Positions 1 through 7,374 of a DNA stretch of 15,966 nt are shown piece after piece. Numbering within the stretch: the stretch's first letter is position 1; each line of letters begins with the position of its first letter. The stretch lies in NCBI GenBank assembly GCA_026416065.1, contig JAOAFW010000433.1, forward strand, positions 1 to 15,966, read 5' to 3'. A program made the translations under genes and the position numbers. The notes below the pieces were generated by a model. That model worked only from the letters and a program-made list of their open reading frames with translations, searched no databases and had not been told where the DNA came from. This DNA is from Fimbriimonadales bacterium. GTDB taxonomy: Bacteria > Armatimonadota > Fimbriimonadia > Fimbriimonadales > GBS-DC.

Positions 1-254
1 TCGTGATTGTGCTGCCCCGCACAGACGGAGCAAGGGCGCAGGCGGTAGCAGAGCGTCTCCGCCGCGCCATCGAGGAGATAAACAGCTTCCTTCACCCCGT
101 GACCGGCAGCTTCGGCGTTGCTACACTGCGCTTCGACATGACGACACGCCAAGAACTGATCGAGGCGGCAGATCAGGCACTCTATCAGGCGAAGTGGAAC
201 GGACGTAATCGCGTGGAGGCGTGGGGATGTCCGTTTCTGTACAAGGCAGCGTAG
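1..254 (+). CDS. GGDEF-domain protein, C-terminal end (partial)
   Basis: This is the last 84 or so codons of a protein whose start lies before the window. The visible part matches the C-terminal third of a diguanylate cyclase (GGDEF) domain: a strand reading IVLPRTD, a helix AQAVAERLRRAIEE, the strand TGSFGVAT, and the closing helix AADQALYQAKWNGRNRV. That last motif (ADxALYxAKxxGRNRV) is diagnostic for the family. GGDEF domains make cyclic di-GMP from two GTP. The GGDEF catalytic loop itself is outside the window, so activity cannot be judged, and any sensor or receiver domain fused upstream is also unseen. The protein ends about 12 residues after the domain. It lies 53 bp upstream of rpoN on the same strand, with no obvious promoter between them, so co-transcription is possible. 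Confidence 0.88.
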   Translation, partial: VIVLPRTDGARAQAVAERLRRAIEEINSFLHPVTGSFGVATLRFDMTTRQELIEAADQALYQAKWNGRNRVEAWGCPFLYKAA

Positions 255-307
255 CAGGAAAACCGTTTCTGTGAAGGAACCTAAACACTTAAAAAGGGGT
301 CAGAGCT

Positions 308-1699
308 ATGATGGGTCAAGTGCGGGCACACACGCGCGTGGAGGTCAGAGCTGTCCCCCAAGCCAGCCTGGGGCTGAAACTGCTGGCGCGGATGCTGACC
401 CTTAATGGCGAAGAGCTCCAGAAGCTTATCGAGCAGGAGTTGGAGGAGAACCCCGCGCTCGAGACAGCGGATGAAGAACGAATCCGCGTCGTTACGCCCG
501 CTCCGCTGCTTTCGCTGGACAGCGATTTGGGGTTTCAGGGTGACGAGAGCGACCTCGACGAATGGCTCGATGCCCGCCTGACAACGCCCCCGATGGAACT
601 CAAGTCCCATGTGCTTGCCCAGCTGCACCTGAGCGTCGCGCCCGAGCTATGGCATGTGGCGGAACATCTGGTCGAATCGCTGGATGGACGCGGCTACCTG
701 CAGGCAAGTGTGGAAGATGTGGCGCTCTATCTGAATGTGCCCTTAGAAACGGTGGAGCATGTAATCACCCTTCTCCAGCAGTGCGATCCGCCCGGCGTAG
801 GTGCGCGCTCGCTCCAAGAGTGTCTGTGGCTACAAACGCAGTCGCTCCAGGATGTGCCAGAGCATTACGCGCCTGAGGTGTTAGAGTGGACTCGTGCGGT
901 ACTGCAAGAGGGCTGGGATGAGTTTGTACGCGGACGCTGGGACAAGCTCTACCGCAGGCTGCGTCTGGACACCGAAGCGCTCGAGCAAGTTCGGACGTTC
1001 ATTCGCAACGAGTTGCAGCCTTATCCCGCAAGCGAGCTGATTTCACAAGAGTCTGCTTATGAGCAAAACACCGCTCAAGAACCGGATATCATTATTCGCG
1101 CGTCGCAAAGCGGTCTGCAAATCGAGATTCGTGGCGCACCCCGTGACTCGCTGCGTCTCAGCCCCGCTTATTTAGAACAAGCGACGCGCCTTAATCAAGG
1201 CAACCTACGCTTCAGTGAGGACGAGCGCGACCATATCCAGTACTACCTGAGCCGCGCGCGCATCTTCTTGCAGGCGCTCCAGCAGCGCTACCAGACACTC
1301 AAGCGGATTATGGAAGCAATTGCGCAGCGGCAATACGGTTTCCTGATGACCAGCGACGCGCGGTTCCTGCAGCCGATGACGCGCGTCGAGGTGGCAGAAG
1401 CGACCGGACTGCACCGCTCTACTGTCGGGCGCGCCGTGCGCAGCAAGTGGTTGCAGCTCCCCAGCGGCAAGATGGTCTCCCTCGACATCTTTTTCGATGC
1501 CTCGTACCGCACCGCCATGCTCATCGGTCAGATTCTGGAGAGATATGAAGGCACGGGCAAGCGTCTGAGCGACGCTGAGATTGCTGAGAAACTCGCGGAG
1601 ATGGGCATCGAGGTCGCGCGGCGCACCGTCGCCAAATATCGCCACAGGCACAATATCCTTTCCTCGCACTGGCGCGAGCGACAGCGAATGGTGGGCTAA
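308..1699 (+). CDS. rpoN: RNA polymerase sigma-54 factor
   Basis: This is the alternative sigma factor that directs RNA polymerase to -24/-12 promoters and needs an AAA+ activator to open them. At 463 residues it has the usual family length. Region I is at about 17-52 and ends with EQELEENPALE. An acidic linker follows (about 70-90). The core-binding domain holds the conserved DPPGVGARSLQECLWLQ stretch (160-176). The helix-turn-helix region is at about 357-396 (VAEATGLHRSTVGRAV, then LPSGKMVSLDIFFDAS). The RpoN box ARRTVAKYRH is at 437-446. The ATG at 308 follows an AAGGGG ribosome site about 8 nt upstream. No enhancer-binding activator is present in the window. The stop codon TAA overlaps the stop of pyk on the other strand. 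The HTH motif and RpoN box make the call secure. Confidence 0.97.
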   Translation: MMGQVRAHTRVEVRAVPQASLGLKLLARMLTLNGEELQKLIEQELEENPALETADEERIRVVTPAPLLSLDSDLGFQGDESDLDEWLDARLTTPPMELKSHVLAQLHLSVAPELWHVAEHLVESLDGRGYLQASVEDVALYLNVPLETVEHVITLLQQCDPPGVGARSLQECLWLQTQSLQDVPEHYAPEVLEWTRAVLQEGWDEFVRGRWDKLYRRLRLDTEALEQVRTFIRNELQPYPASELISQESAYEQNTAQEPDIIIRASQSGLQIEIRGAPRDSLRLSPAYLEQATRLNQGNLRFSEDERDHIQYYLSRARIFLQALQQRYQTLKRIMEAIAQRQYGFLMTSDARFLQPMTRVEVAEATGLHRSTVGRAVRSKWLQLPSGKMVSLDIFFDASYRTAMLIGQILERYEGTGKRLSDAEIAEKLAEMGIEVARRTVAKYRHRHNILSSHWRERQRMVG

Positions 1700-3105
1700 C
1701 GCTCCATCGTTAGCACCTGGATCATATTGGTATTGCCAGGCACGTTGACGGGCACGCCTGCTGTTAGCACCACGCGGTCGCCCCCTTTGACAAGGCGCGT
1801 CTGCCGTGCGGCAATCATCGCTTGCGTGGTCATCTCGTCGGTGGTGTTCACTCGGGGGATTAAGAGCGGCGCGACACCCCACAGCAGCGTGAGCCGGCGC
1901 CAGAGAGTCTGGCTATCGGTTAGCGCGAGGATGGGCTGGTAGGGGCGGAAGTGGGACACCCAGCGTGGGGTACCGCCGGAGCTGGTAGGCGTGAGGATGG
2001 CTTTCGCGTCCACCATCTGCGCCATCGTACAGGCGGCGCGCGCCCCCGCGGCAGTGGCGTTCCCCGCCGTGTGCATATCGAGGTCGCCCAGCTGCAAGAA
2101 CTCCAGATGCTCTTCGGCAACCTCCGCGATGCGCGCCATCCAGCGCACTGCTTGGGTAGGATACATTCCGACCGCCGTTTCGCCCGACAGCATCAGGGCG
2201 TCCGTGCCGTCCAGTACGGCGTTTGCTACATCGGTCGCCTCCGCACGGGTGGGGCGCCCCTCGCGTATCATGCTCTCCAGCATCTGCGTGGCGGTAATCA
2301 CGGGTTTCGCATGCTGGTTGCACAGGTGAATGATTTGTTTCTGCAAAATGGGCACCTCAGCAAGGTCGACCTGCACGCCCAGATCGCCCCGCGCGACCAT
2401 CACGCCGTCGGCGACTTCCACAATCGACTCTAAATCATCCAGTGCGGCAGGCTGCTCGATTTTGGCAACGACGGGGATACTTGCGCCTTGCTCTCGGATC
2501 AGCGCCTGCAGGTTCATCACATCCGTCACGGAGCGCACAAACGAAAGCGCCACCCAGTCCACTCCAGCACGGATGCCCTCCAGCAGGTCTTCGCGGTCTT
2601 TGGGCGTCATCGAGGGCAGCGCGAGCGTGCGGTGTGGCAGGGTCACGCCCTTTTGCGAGCGCAGTTCACCCCCCTCCAGCACGGTCGCCTCCATACACCC
2701 CGTCTCGACGCGCGTGATTTGCAGTTCAATCGCGCCGTCATCCAGCAGCAGGCGGTCGCCCGTGCGCGCGGCGCGGAACACTTCTGCAACAGGCAGGGGG
2801 ATCGCCGAATCGTTTTGCTGCTCTTCTAAGCGGAACTCTACCATCTCCTTCTCGCGTAGGAAGAGCGGCTCGCGCAGGGTTCCGATTCGGATTTTAGGAC
2901 CTGCGAGGTCTAACAAAACGCCGAGCGGGGCTTTGAAGACTTGCTCGGCGTTCCGTATCCATTCAATCCACTGGCGTCGGGTGTGCCAGTCACCATGCGC
3001 GGCGTTAATCCGAAACAGGTTCGCGCCTGCCTCCACGAGTTCGTGAAGTTTCTCCTGTGTGTCGATGGCAGGTCCCAGTGTAGCGATGATTTTGGTGCGT
3101 CGCAT
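1696..3105 (-). CDS. pyk: Pyruvate kinase
   Basis: The enzyme converts phosphoenolpyruvate and ADP to pyruvate and ATP, the last step of glycolysis, in the cytoplasm. The product is 469 residues, with a barrel domain, an inserted B domain (about 70-160) and a C-terminal domain (about 350-469); there is no extra PEP-utiliser domain. The active-site block PVVAKIEQPAALDDLE has the catalytic Lys215 and metal-binding Glu217. ARGDLGVQV has Asp241. TATQMLESMI holds the conserved Thr273. The N-terminal motifs diverge: RINAAHG (30s) replaces the common RxNFSHG, and LDLAGPKIRIG (65-74) replaces LDTKGPEIR. Lysine in place of the glutamate is a known mark of potassium-independent pyruvate kinases. The chosen ATG follows GGGGAG with a 4-nt spacer and lies 1 bp after the eno stop (TGA-T-ATG). 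A longer in-frame start would run inside eno and was rejected. Confidence 0.96.
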   Translation of the reverse strand: MRRTKIIATLGPAIDTQEKLHELVEAGANLFRINAAHGDWHTRRQWIEWIRNAEQVFKAPLGVLLDLAGPKIRIGTLREPLFLREKEMVEFRLEEQQNDSAIPLPVAEVFRAARTGDRLLLDDGAIELQITRVETGCMEATVLEGGELRSQKGVTLPHRTLALPSMTPKDREDLLEGIRAGVDWVALSFVRSVTDVMNLQALIREQGASIPVVAKIEQPAALDDLESIVEVADGVMVARGDLGVQVDLAEVPILQKQIIHLCNQHAKPVITATQMLESMIREGRPTRAEATDVANAVLDGTDALMLSGETAVGMYPTQAVRWMARIAEVAEEHLEFLQLGDLDMHTAGNATAAGARAACTMAQMVDAKAILTPTSSGGTPRWVSHFRPYQPILALTDSQTLWRRLTLLWGVAPLLIPRVNTTDEMTTQAMIAARQTRLVKGGDRVVLTAGVPVNVPGNTNMIQVLTMER

Positions 3106-3106
3106 A

Positions 3107-4393
3107 TCACTCCCCATACAGCCCAAACGCCATCTTCCCTGCGTAGACCGCGCTGGCGTCGAGTTCCTCCTCGATTCGCAACAGGCGGTTGTACTTGGCG
3201 GTGCGTTCGCCGCGGGCGGGCGCTCCCGTTTTGATTTGCCCAACATTCGTCGCCACAGCGAGGTCGGCGATGAAGGTGTCTTCCGTTTCACCCGAGCGGT
3301 GTGAGATAATCGCGCTGTAGCCGTTGCGGTGCGCCAAGAGCACGGTGTCCAGCGTCTCGGTCAGCGTGCCAATCTGGTTGAGCTTAATCAGGATGCTGTT
3401 GCCGCACCCCTGGTGAATGCCTTGCGACAGGTAGTCGGGGTTGGTCACGAACAAATCGTCGCCCACCAGTTGCACGCGTGTTCCAATCGCTTGGGTAAGC
3501 ATTCGCCAACCCTCCCAGTCGTCTTCCGCCAAGCCGTCTTCGAGGGACACGATGGGGTAGTCGCGCACGAGTTCCTCATAGAGGGCGACCATCTGTTCGT
3601 TGCTGAGGGTGCGCTCCTCAGCGCGGAGGATATAGTAGCCGCCCTTGTAGAGTTCGCTCGCCGCCACATCGAGCGCGAGGGCAATCTGGCTGCTGGGCTG
3701 GTAGCCTGCGCGTTCGATCGCTCGCACCAGCAAATCCAGCGCGCGGCGCACGCTGGTGACGGCGGGCGCAAAACCGCCCTCGTCGCCGACTGCCGTACCA
3801 TAGCCCTCCTCATGCACCACTTTCTTCAGATGGTGGTACACCTCCACACCCCAGCGCAGGGCTTCAGCGAAACTGCTCGCGCCCAGTGGCACAATCATAA
3901 ACTCCTGAAAGTCCGCCCCGCCTTCAGCGTGTTTGCCCCCGTTCAGCACATTCATCAGCGGTACGGGCAGCACATGCGCGTTCACGCCGCCCAGATACTG
4001 ATACAGAGGCAGCCCACACGAGTCGGCGGCTGCGCACGCCACCGCCATCGACACCCCCAGAATCGCGTTCGCGCCCAGATCCGATTTGTTCGCGGTGCCG
4101 TCCAGCGTAATCATCGTTTCATCGATGGCGCGTTGCTCCAAAGCGTCCATGCCCTCTAACGCGGGGGCGATACGCTCGTGGATGTTCTCGATGGCGCGTT
4201 CCACGCCTTTACCGAGGTAGTATTCGGGGTCGTCGTCGCGCAGTTCCAACGCTTCGCGTGCGCCTGTGGACGCGCCTGAGGGAACCGCCGCGCGTCCGAA
4301 CGAGCCGTCTTCCAGGTAGACATCCACCTCCACCGTCGGGTTGCCCCGAGAGTCGAGAATCATCCGCGCTGTAATCTGGTCGATCGTTGTCAT
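3107..4393 (-). CDS. eno: Enolase (phosphopyruvate hydratase)
   Basis: Enolase interconverts 2-phosphoglycerate and phosphoenolpyruvate, feeding the pyruvate kinase encoded directly downstream. The 428-residue product has normal length and all main active-site groups: the substrate loop SGASTGAREALELRD (about 39-53), VGDEGGFAP with Glu205, LDVAASE with metal ligand Asp242, SLEDGL with Glu285, VGDDLFVTN (about 310-318), the signature ILIKLNQIGTLTET with Lys337, ISHRSGET (about 363-370), and QIKTG with Lys388. The start MTTIDQITARMILDSRGNPT fits the family N-terminus. Its ATG at 4393 is preceded by AGGAG (4405-4401) and a TATAAT box (4420-4415). A 31-residue longer in-frame reading would run through the promoter and inverted repeat and is not used. 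eno and pyk form an evident operon. Confidence 0.98.
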   Translation of the reverse strand: MTTIDQITARMILDSRGNPTVEVDVYLEDGSFGRAAVPSGASTGAREALELRDDDPEYYLGKGVERAIENIHERIAPALEGMDALEQRAIDETMITLDGTANKSDLGANAILGVSMAVACAAADSCGLPLYQYLGGVNAHVLPVPLMNVLNGGKHAEGGADFQEFMIVPLGASSFAEALRWGVEVYHHLKKVVHEEGYGTAVGDEGGFAPAVTSVRRALDLLVRAIERAGYQPSSQIALALDVAASELYKGGYYILRAEERTLSNEQMVALYEELVRDYPIVSLEDGLAEDDWEGWRMLTQAIGTRVQLVGDDLFVTNPDYLSQGIHQGCGNSILIKLNQIGTLTETLDTVLLAHRNGYSAIISHRSGETEDTFIADLAVATNVGQIKTGAPARGERTAKYNRLLRIEEELDASAVYAGKMAFGLYGE

Positions 4394-4414
4394 TGGATTG
4401 CTCCTGCGGGGGCA

Positions 4415-4423
4415 ATTATACCA
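4415..4423 (-). promoter_or_regulatory. Extended -10 promoter for eno-pyk
   Basis: On the minus strand the sequence reads TGG-TATAAT, a consensus -10 hexamer with an upstream TGn extension, 21 nt before the eno start codon. No TTGACA-like -35 is present at 16-18 bp, where the inverted repeat lies. A start about 7 nt downstream would give a very short leader that still contains the AGGAG ribosome site. Confidence 0.6.
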
Positions 4424-4432
4424 AGTAAAGGA

Positions 4433-4471
4433 GACGCCGACGCTACGAGGGGATCCCGTAGCGTCGGCGTC
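4433..4471. repeat. Perfect 15-bp inverted repeat, possible dispersed repeat or terminator
   Basis: Arms GACGCCGACGCTACG (4433-4447) and CGTAGCGTCGGCGTC (4457-4471) are exact reverse complements around a 9-base loop. The right arm can instead pair with the following CGCCGACG to make an 8-bp hairpin (4462-4469 with 4473-4480, loop TCC), so two mutually exclusive structures exist. It lies after the stop of the Spy-like gene and before the eno promoter, and on the minus strand it is followed by TCTCCTTTACTT. This could stop transcription from the upstream gene, but the T-tract is weak. The nested copies of the GACGCCGACG core resemble REP-type intergenic repeats. Confidence 0.75.
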
Positions 4472-4498
4472 CCGCCGACGAGACAAACTGTTAAGACT

Positions 4499-5170
4499 TT
4501 ACGGATTCGAGGACGGCGGATTGCCGTCTTTCTTCTCCTCTTTCTTGCCGCCTTGCTGCTGGTCGCGCTTAGTCGCCTTGTCCCACTGCTCTTGCAGGTT
4601 CTTGGGCAGGGCGTTCCGGATTTCCTGCATCATCTGCTGGTTGACTTCCTGAAGGCGGCGCGAGCGCTGGTCGGGGGTGAGCGAGGGATCTTGAGTGATT
4701 TGCTGCCGAATCTTGTTGTAGCGCTGCACGATCTCGCGGATTTTCTCCATCTGTTCGGGCGTCAGGCGCATGTTGGCGAGGCTCCCCAACGCTGGCGACT
4801 GCTCCTCGAGCAGCGCCTCGAACTTCTTGAGCTGCTCTTCGTTGAGAACCGTGCGAACCAGGCGCACATACTCCTCCCGCGCTTGGCGCAGGCGCGCGAT
4901 GCGCTGTTCAGAGGTCAACGAGGTGTCACGTCGCACCTGTTCACTGCGGTCATTATACTGTTTCCACAGCCCCTCGACTCGCGCGCGCTGTTCCTCGTTC
5001 AGGTTCAGGCGCGTTGCCAGATTCGCGGGTGCCAGCACATCGCCGCGCGTTGGCGTCACCTGCGGTTGGGGCTGCACTTTCGAGTCTTTCTCTACAGGCG
5101 TCTCTTGCGCCCACAGCGGCGTGAGTGTCGCCAGAATCACAGATGCCACGAACAAGCCTAAACGCTTCAT
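4499..5170 (-). CDS. Exported Spy/LTXXQ-like protein with duplicated helical unit
   Basis: The 223-residue product has a signal peptide (positive MKR, hydrophobic core about 4-18, likely cleavage after LWA at 21, no lipobox cysteine), so it should be periplasmic or secreted. A proline/glutamine-rich linker (about 25-50) follows, then two copies of a charged helical unit at about 55-121 and 134-200. The copies are offset by exactly 79 residues without gaps (LNLNEEQ/MRLTPEQ, YN/YN, DTSLTSEQR/DPSLTPDQR). The LTxxQ-type motifs recall Spy/CpxP proteins, which are periplasmic chaperones or envelope-stress regulators; family membership here is inferred from motif and layout only. The tail (201-223) is low-complexity lysine/glutamate/proline. 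The ATG at 5170 follows AGGAGGAG with a good spacer. A GGTATACT box (5213-5206) is a likely promoter. It shares a strand with eno but is separated by 105 bp. Confidence 0.75.
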   Translation of the reverse strand: MKRLGLFVASVILATLTPLWAQETPVEKDSKVQPQPQVTPTRGDVLAPANLATRLNLNEEQRARVEGLWKQYNDRSEQVRRDTSLTSEQRIARLRQAREEYVRLVRTVLNEEQLKKFEALLEEQSPALGSLANMRLTPEQMEKIREIVQRYNKIRQQITQDPSLTPDQRSRRLQEVNQQMMQEIRNALPKNLQEQWDKATKRDQQQGGKKEEKKDGNPPSSNP

Positions 5171-5186
5171 AATAGTCTCCTCCTGT

Positions 5187-5201
5187 AGGGATAGCTTCCC
5201 T
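5187..5201 (-). other. Small hairpin in the leader of the Spy-like gene
   Basis: Minus-strand AGGGA-AGCTA-TCCCT can form a 5-bp stem just upstream of the strong AGGAGGAG ribosome site. Its function is unknown; at this length it could be chance. Confidence 0.25.
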
Positions 5202-5205
5202 TCAA

Positions 5206-5214
5206 AGTATACCA
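5206..5214 (-). promoter_or_regulatory. Extended -10 promoter for the Spy-like gene
   Basis: Minus-strand TGG-TATACT has a near-consensus -10 and a TGn extension, 35 nt before the ATG at 5170, leaving a leader of about 29 nt that contains the ribosome site. No clear -35 hexamer is visible. Confidence 0.5.
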
Positions 5215-5262
5215 CAGTTTTAGACGCTTTGGGGGAAAGAGGGTGTTGCGAACTCCGGGTAG

Positions 5263-5270
5263 GGTAGAAT
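5263..5270 (+). promoter_or_regulatory. -10 element (GGTAGAAT) for the transglutaminase operon
   Basis: GGTAGAAT ends 13 nt before the ATG at 5284, and a second weak box TATAAC (5273-5278) ends 5 nt before it. There is no ribosome site before this ATG, so a leaderless or near-leaderless transcript is likely. It is divergent to the promoter of the Spy-like gene. Confidence 0.4.
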
Positions 5271-5283
5271 CGTATAACTACTT

Positions 5284-7374
5284 ATGGGGCTGGAACGGAC
5301 GGCTGCGACGGGGACACCGCCTCCCTTAGTCGCCTATGGGGCAGTGTGGTTGCTGACGCTGGCAAGTGTGCTGGTGGTACAGCTGGCGCGTGTGACGGAG
5401 TTTTCCGCCGTGCCGTTTGTGGTTTTGTTGACACTGGGGCTAAGTTTCAGCGCCTGGGTGAGTCGCTTTTCACTTTCGGAGGGGACGCGGCTCATATTCG
5501 GCTTTCTGGACGGTGCGCTCGCGTTACTCTGTCTTACAGGGCAGTCGTTTCTCAACAGCCTGTTCGGATTGGGTCTGGACACGGCTATCGAGAGTTATCT
5601 GAGCCTCTCGTTCCTGTGGTATCTGTGTCTGCGCAGTGCGTTGATGGTGACGATGAGCGCGCTGGTGTTTCAGAGTGTGCCTGCGCTGGCGCTCTTCGGC
5701 TTGATTGCAACCTATATGCTGGCAACGCAGATTTTGTGGTTGTTTGTGCTGATGTTGCTGGCAATGCTGTTTTTGATGCTGGCGAGTCATCGGATGGAAT
5801 GGGGGCGTAGAGCAGAGCATCTGGAGACGGGTTATGCGCTCCGCACCGTGTTCGCAACCAGCGCGTTCACGGGAGTGGCTGCGTTTCTAATCGCGCCGGT
5901 TCTCGCACTCACAATCGGTCAGCTCATCTCGACGATCGTGGTGGGGATGCCCTTCCGCGCCAACATGCGCTCGACGCCCTCTGCAGAGATGCCACCCGAC
6001 CTGCAGGCAGGTGCAGGAGCCGTGTCGCTCAGTAAGATGGAGGTCATGCGCGTGCAAGTGGAAGGCGAGGTGCAGCCCAACTACCTGCGTCTGGAGTCTT
6101 ATAACTTCTACACGGGGCGCGGCTGGAATCGCGGGCGCGTGGTACTTGAAGAAATGGTCAGCTTGGGACAGGGTGTGTTCGTGCCGCAGCGCCCTTTCAA
6201 TTCGCCCTTCGCACAAGAAGTGGCGGCGACGGTGCGGCTCAGCAGTGGCTGGCACCGGTATCTCTACCTGCCCGGTTATCCTGTGCAAATAGAAGCCCCT
6301 GTGCAGCAGCTTATTCATGTGCGTTATGCGGGCGCAGTGTCCAGTTACCGTCCTTTGGGCGCAGGCGAGAGTTATACGGTGCGGGCTCTGTGGCCTACTG
6401 AAGACCCGCGCATCCTGCGTGAGGCTCCGCCCCCGCTTCCCCAAAACGATTGGCGACAGCCAGTACGTCCGCGACTCCGTGAGAATGCCCGCCGCACGGC
6501 TGTGGGCGAGTTAGTGCAACGCCTTACGCAGAATCAGCCGACCCAGTATGACAAGGTGATGGCACTGGTGCGCTACATTGAACAGAACACGAGTTATAAC
6601 CTGAATGTGGAGGCGTACCCTCCCGATGTTGATGTTGTGGAATATTTCCTGTTCGAGGCGAAGCAGGGCTACTGTGTGGAGTTTGCCACTGCGCTGGCGG
6701 TAATGTGCCTCCATGCCGACATCCCTGCGCGCGTCGCCTCGGGATTCATTTTGCAAGAGCGCGACCCGGACACGGGCGGGTATATCGTGCGTGAAGAACA
6801 TCGCCATCTGTGGACCGAGGTCTACTTTGAGGGTATTGGCTGGGTTGCGTTTGACGCCACGCGCAACGCGCCGGTAATCGGTGCAGAGACACTCGCGGAA
6901 CAACAGACAGACGAAGCGACGGAGCAAGCACGCCGCCAGTGGCTGCAGCGTGCGCTGGACACACTTATCGCGACGATTGTACTGGCAATTCTGTATCTGC
7001 TGGTTGCACCGCGTTTAGGCTGGGTACGTCGCACCCCGCTGAATCGCGCACAGCGGCTTTATCAGCATCTGGTATTCGCGTTGCAGCTGCTGGAAGTGGA
7101 ACCGCCCCAGGCAGGGCAAACGCCGCGTGCCTACCTGCGCCAGGCTACTGATACCCTGCACCAGCGAGGGAGCCTCGTCGCACCACTGCTGGATACGCTG
7201 ACACCCACACTGCTCGAGTATTTCTATGCCGCGCCACAACGCAGTGCCGCACTGGAACCCGAAGTCGCCCAGCAAGTCGCTTCTCTTCGTAAGCTAGCTC
7301 TGCAGGAACTCGGCGTGCGACGCCTTATCTTAAGGTTGCTTATACTGGGACGGCAACGAGTCTATGGCAGTTAA
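5284..7374 (+). CDS. TgpA-like membrane protein with transglutaminase domain
   Basis: The 696-residue product begins with a membrane domain of about six or seven hydrophobic segments (about 16-220). An extracytoplasmic region (about 221-555) follows, containing a transglutaminase-like cysteine protease fold. The catalytic triad is visible: Cys464 in QGYCVEFATA, His508 in HRHLWTEVYF and Asp524 in WVAFDATRN. One more membrane segment (about 557-576) leads to a cytoplasmic tail of about 120 residues, as in DUF3488/transglutaminase/DUF4129 proteins. Family members may act as transglutaminases or peptidases on the cell surface; the substrate is unknown. Relatives are often next to a DUF58 protein and a MoxR ATPase, but neither is here; the downstream genes are holA and GH130. 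It has no visible ribosome site, and its end overlaps holA by 11 bp. Confidence 0.9.
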   Translation: MGLERTAATGTPPPLVAYGAVWLLTLASVLVVQLARVTEFSAVPFVVLLTLGLSFSAWVSRFSLSEGTRLIFGFLDGALALLCLTGQSFLNSLFGLGLDTAIESYLSLSFLWYLCLRSALMVTMSALVFQSVPALALFGLIATYMLATQILWLFVLMLLAMLFLMLASHRMEWGRRAEHLETGYALRTVFATSAFTGVAAFLIAPVLALTIGQLISTIVVGMPFRANMRSTPSAEMPPDLQAGAGAVSLSKMEVMRVQVEGEVQPNYLRLESYNFYTGRGWNRGRVVLEEMVSLGQGVFVPQRPFNSPFAQEVAATVRLSSGWHRYLYLPGYPVQIEAPVQQLIHVRYAGAVSSYRPLGAGESYTVRALWPTEDPRILREAPPPLPQNDWRQPVRPRLRENARRTAVGELVQRLTQNQPTQYDKVMALVRYIEQNTSYNLNVEAYPPDVDVVEYFLFEAKQGYCVEFATALAVMCLHADIPARVASGFILQERDPDTGGYIVREEHRHLWTEVYFEGIGWVAFDATRNAPVIGAETLAEQQTDEATEQARRQWLQRALDTLIATIVLAILYLLVAPRLGWVRRTPLNRAQRLYQHLVFALQLLEVEPPQAGQTPRAYLRQATDTLHQRGSLVAPLLDTLTPTLLEYFYAAPQRSAALEPEVAQQVASLRKLALQELGVRRLILRLLILGRQRVYGS

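Noticed and set aside
1205..1882. 225-residue minus-strand ORF across the rpoN/pyk junction
   Set aside because: It covers conserved rpoN coding sequence and overlaps the end of pyk; the product has no domain.
2330..3046. 238-residue plus-strand ORF opposite pyk
   Set aside because: Antisense to conserved pyruvate kinase; Ser/Arg-rich product typical of a shadow frame, and no ribosome site was noticed.
3106..3291. Longer N-terminus for pyruvate kinase
   Set aside because: The extra 62 residues lie inside eno in another frame; MRRTKIIATLGPA is the family start and has a ribosome site.
3329..4159. 276-residue plus-strand ORF opposite eno
   Set aside because: It lies wholly antisense to a full-length enolase with intact active site; its product has no recognisable domain and odd His/Gln/Arg-rich composition. 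Such frames are common shadows of GC-rich genes.
4553..5161. 202-residue plus-strand ORF opposite the Spy-like gene
   Set aside because: The minus frame has a signal peptide, a strong ribosome site and internal repeats; the plus frame mirrors its repetitive codons as Leu-rich noise.
6560..6580. Sigma-54 type -24/-12 promoter (TGGCAC start)
   Set aside because: The -12 GC is at the wrong spacing and the site is inside the transglutaminase coding sequence.
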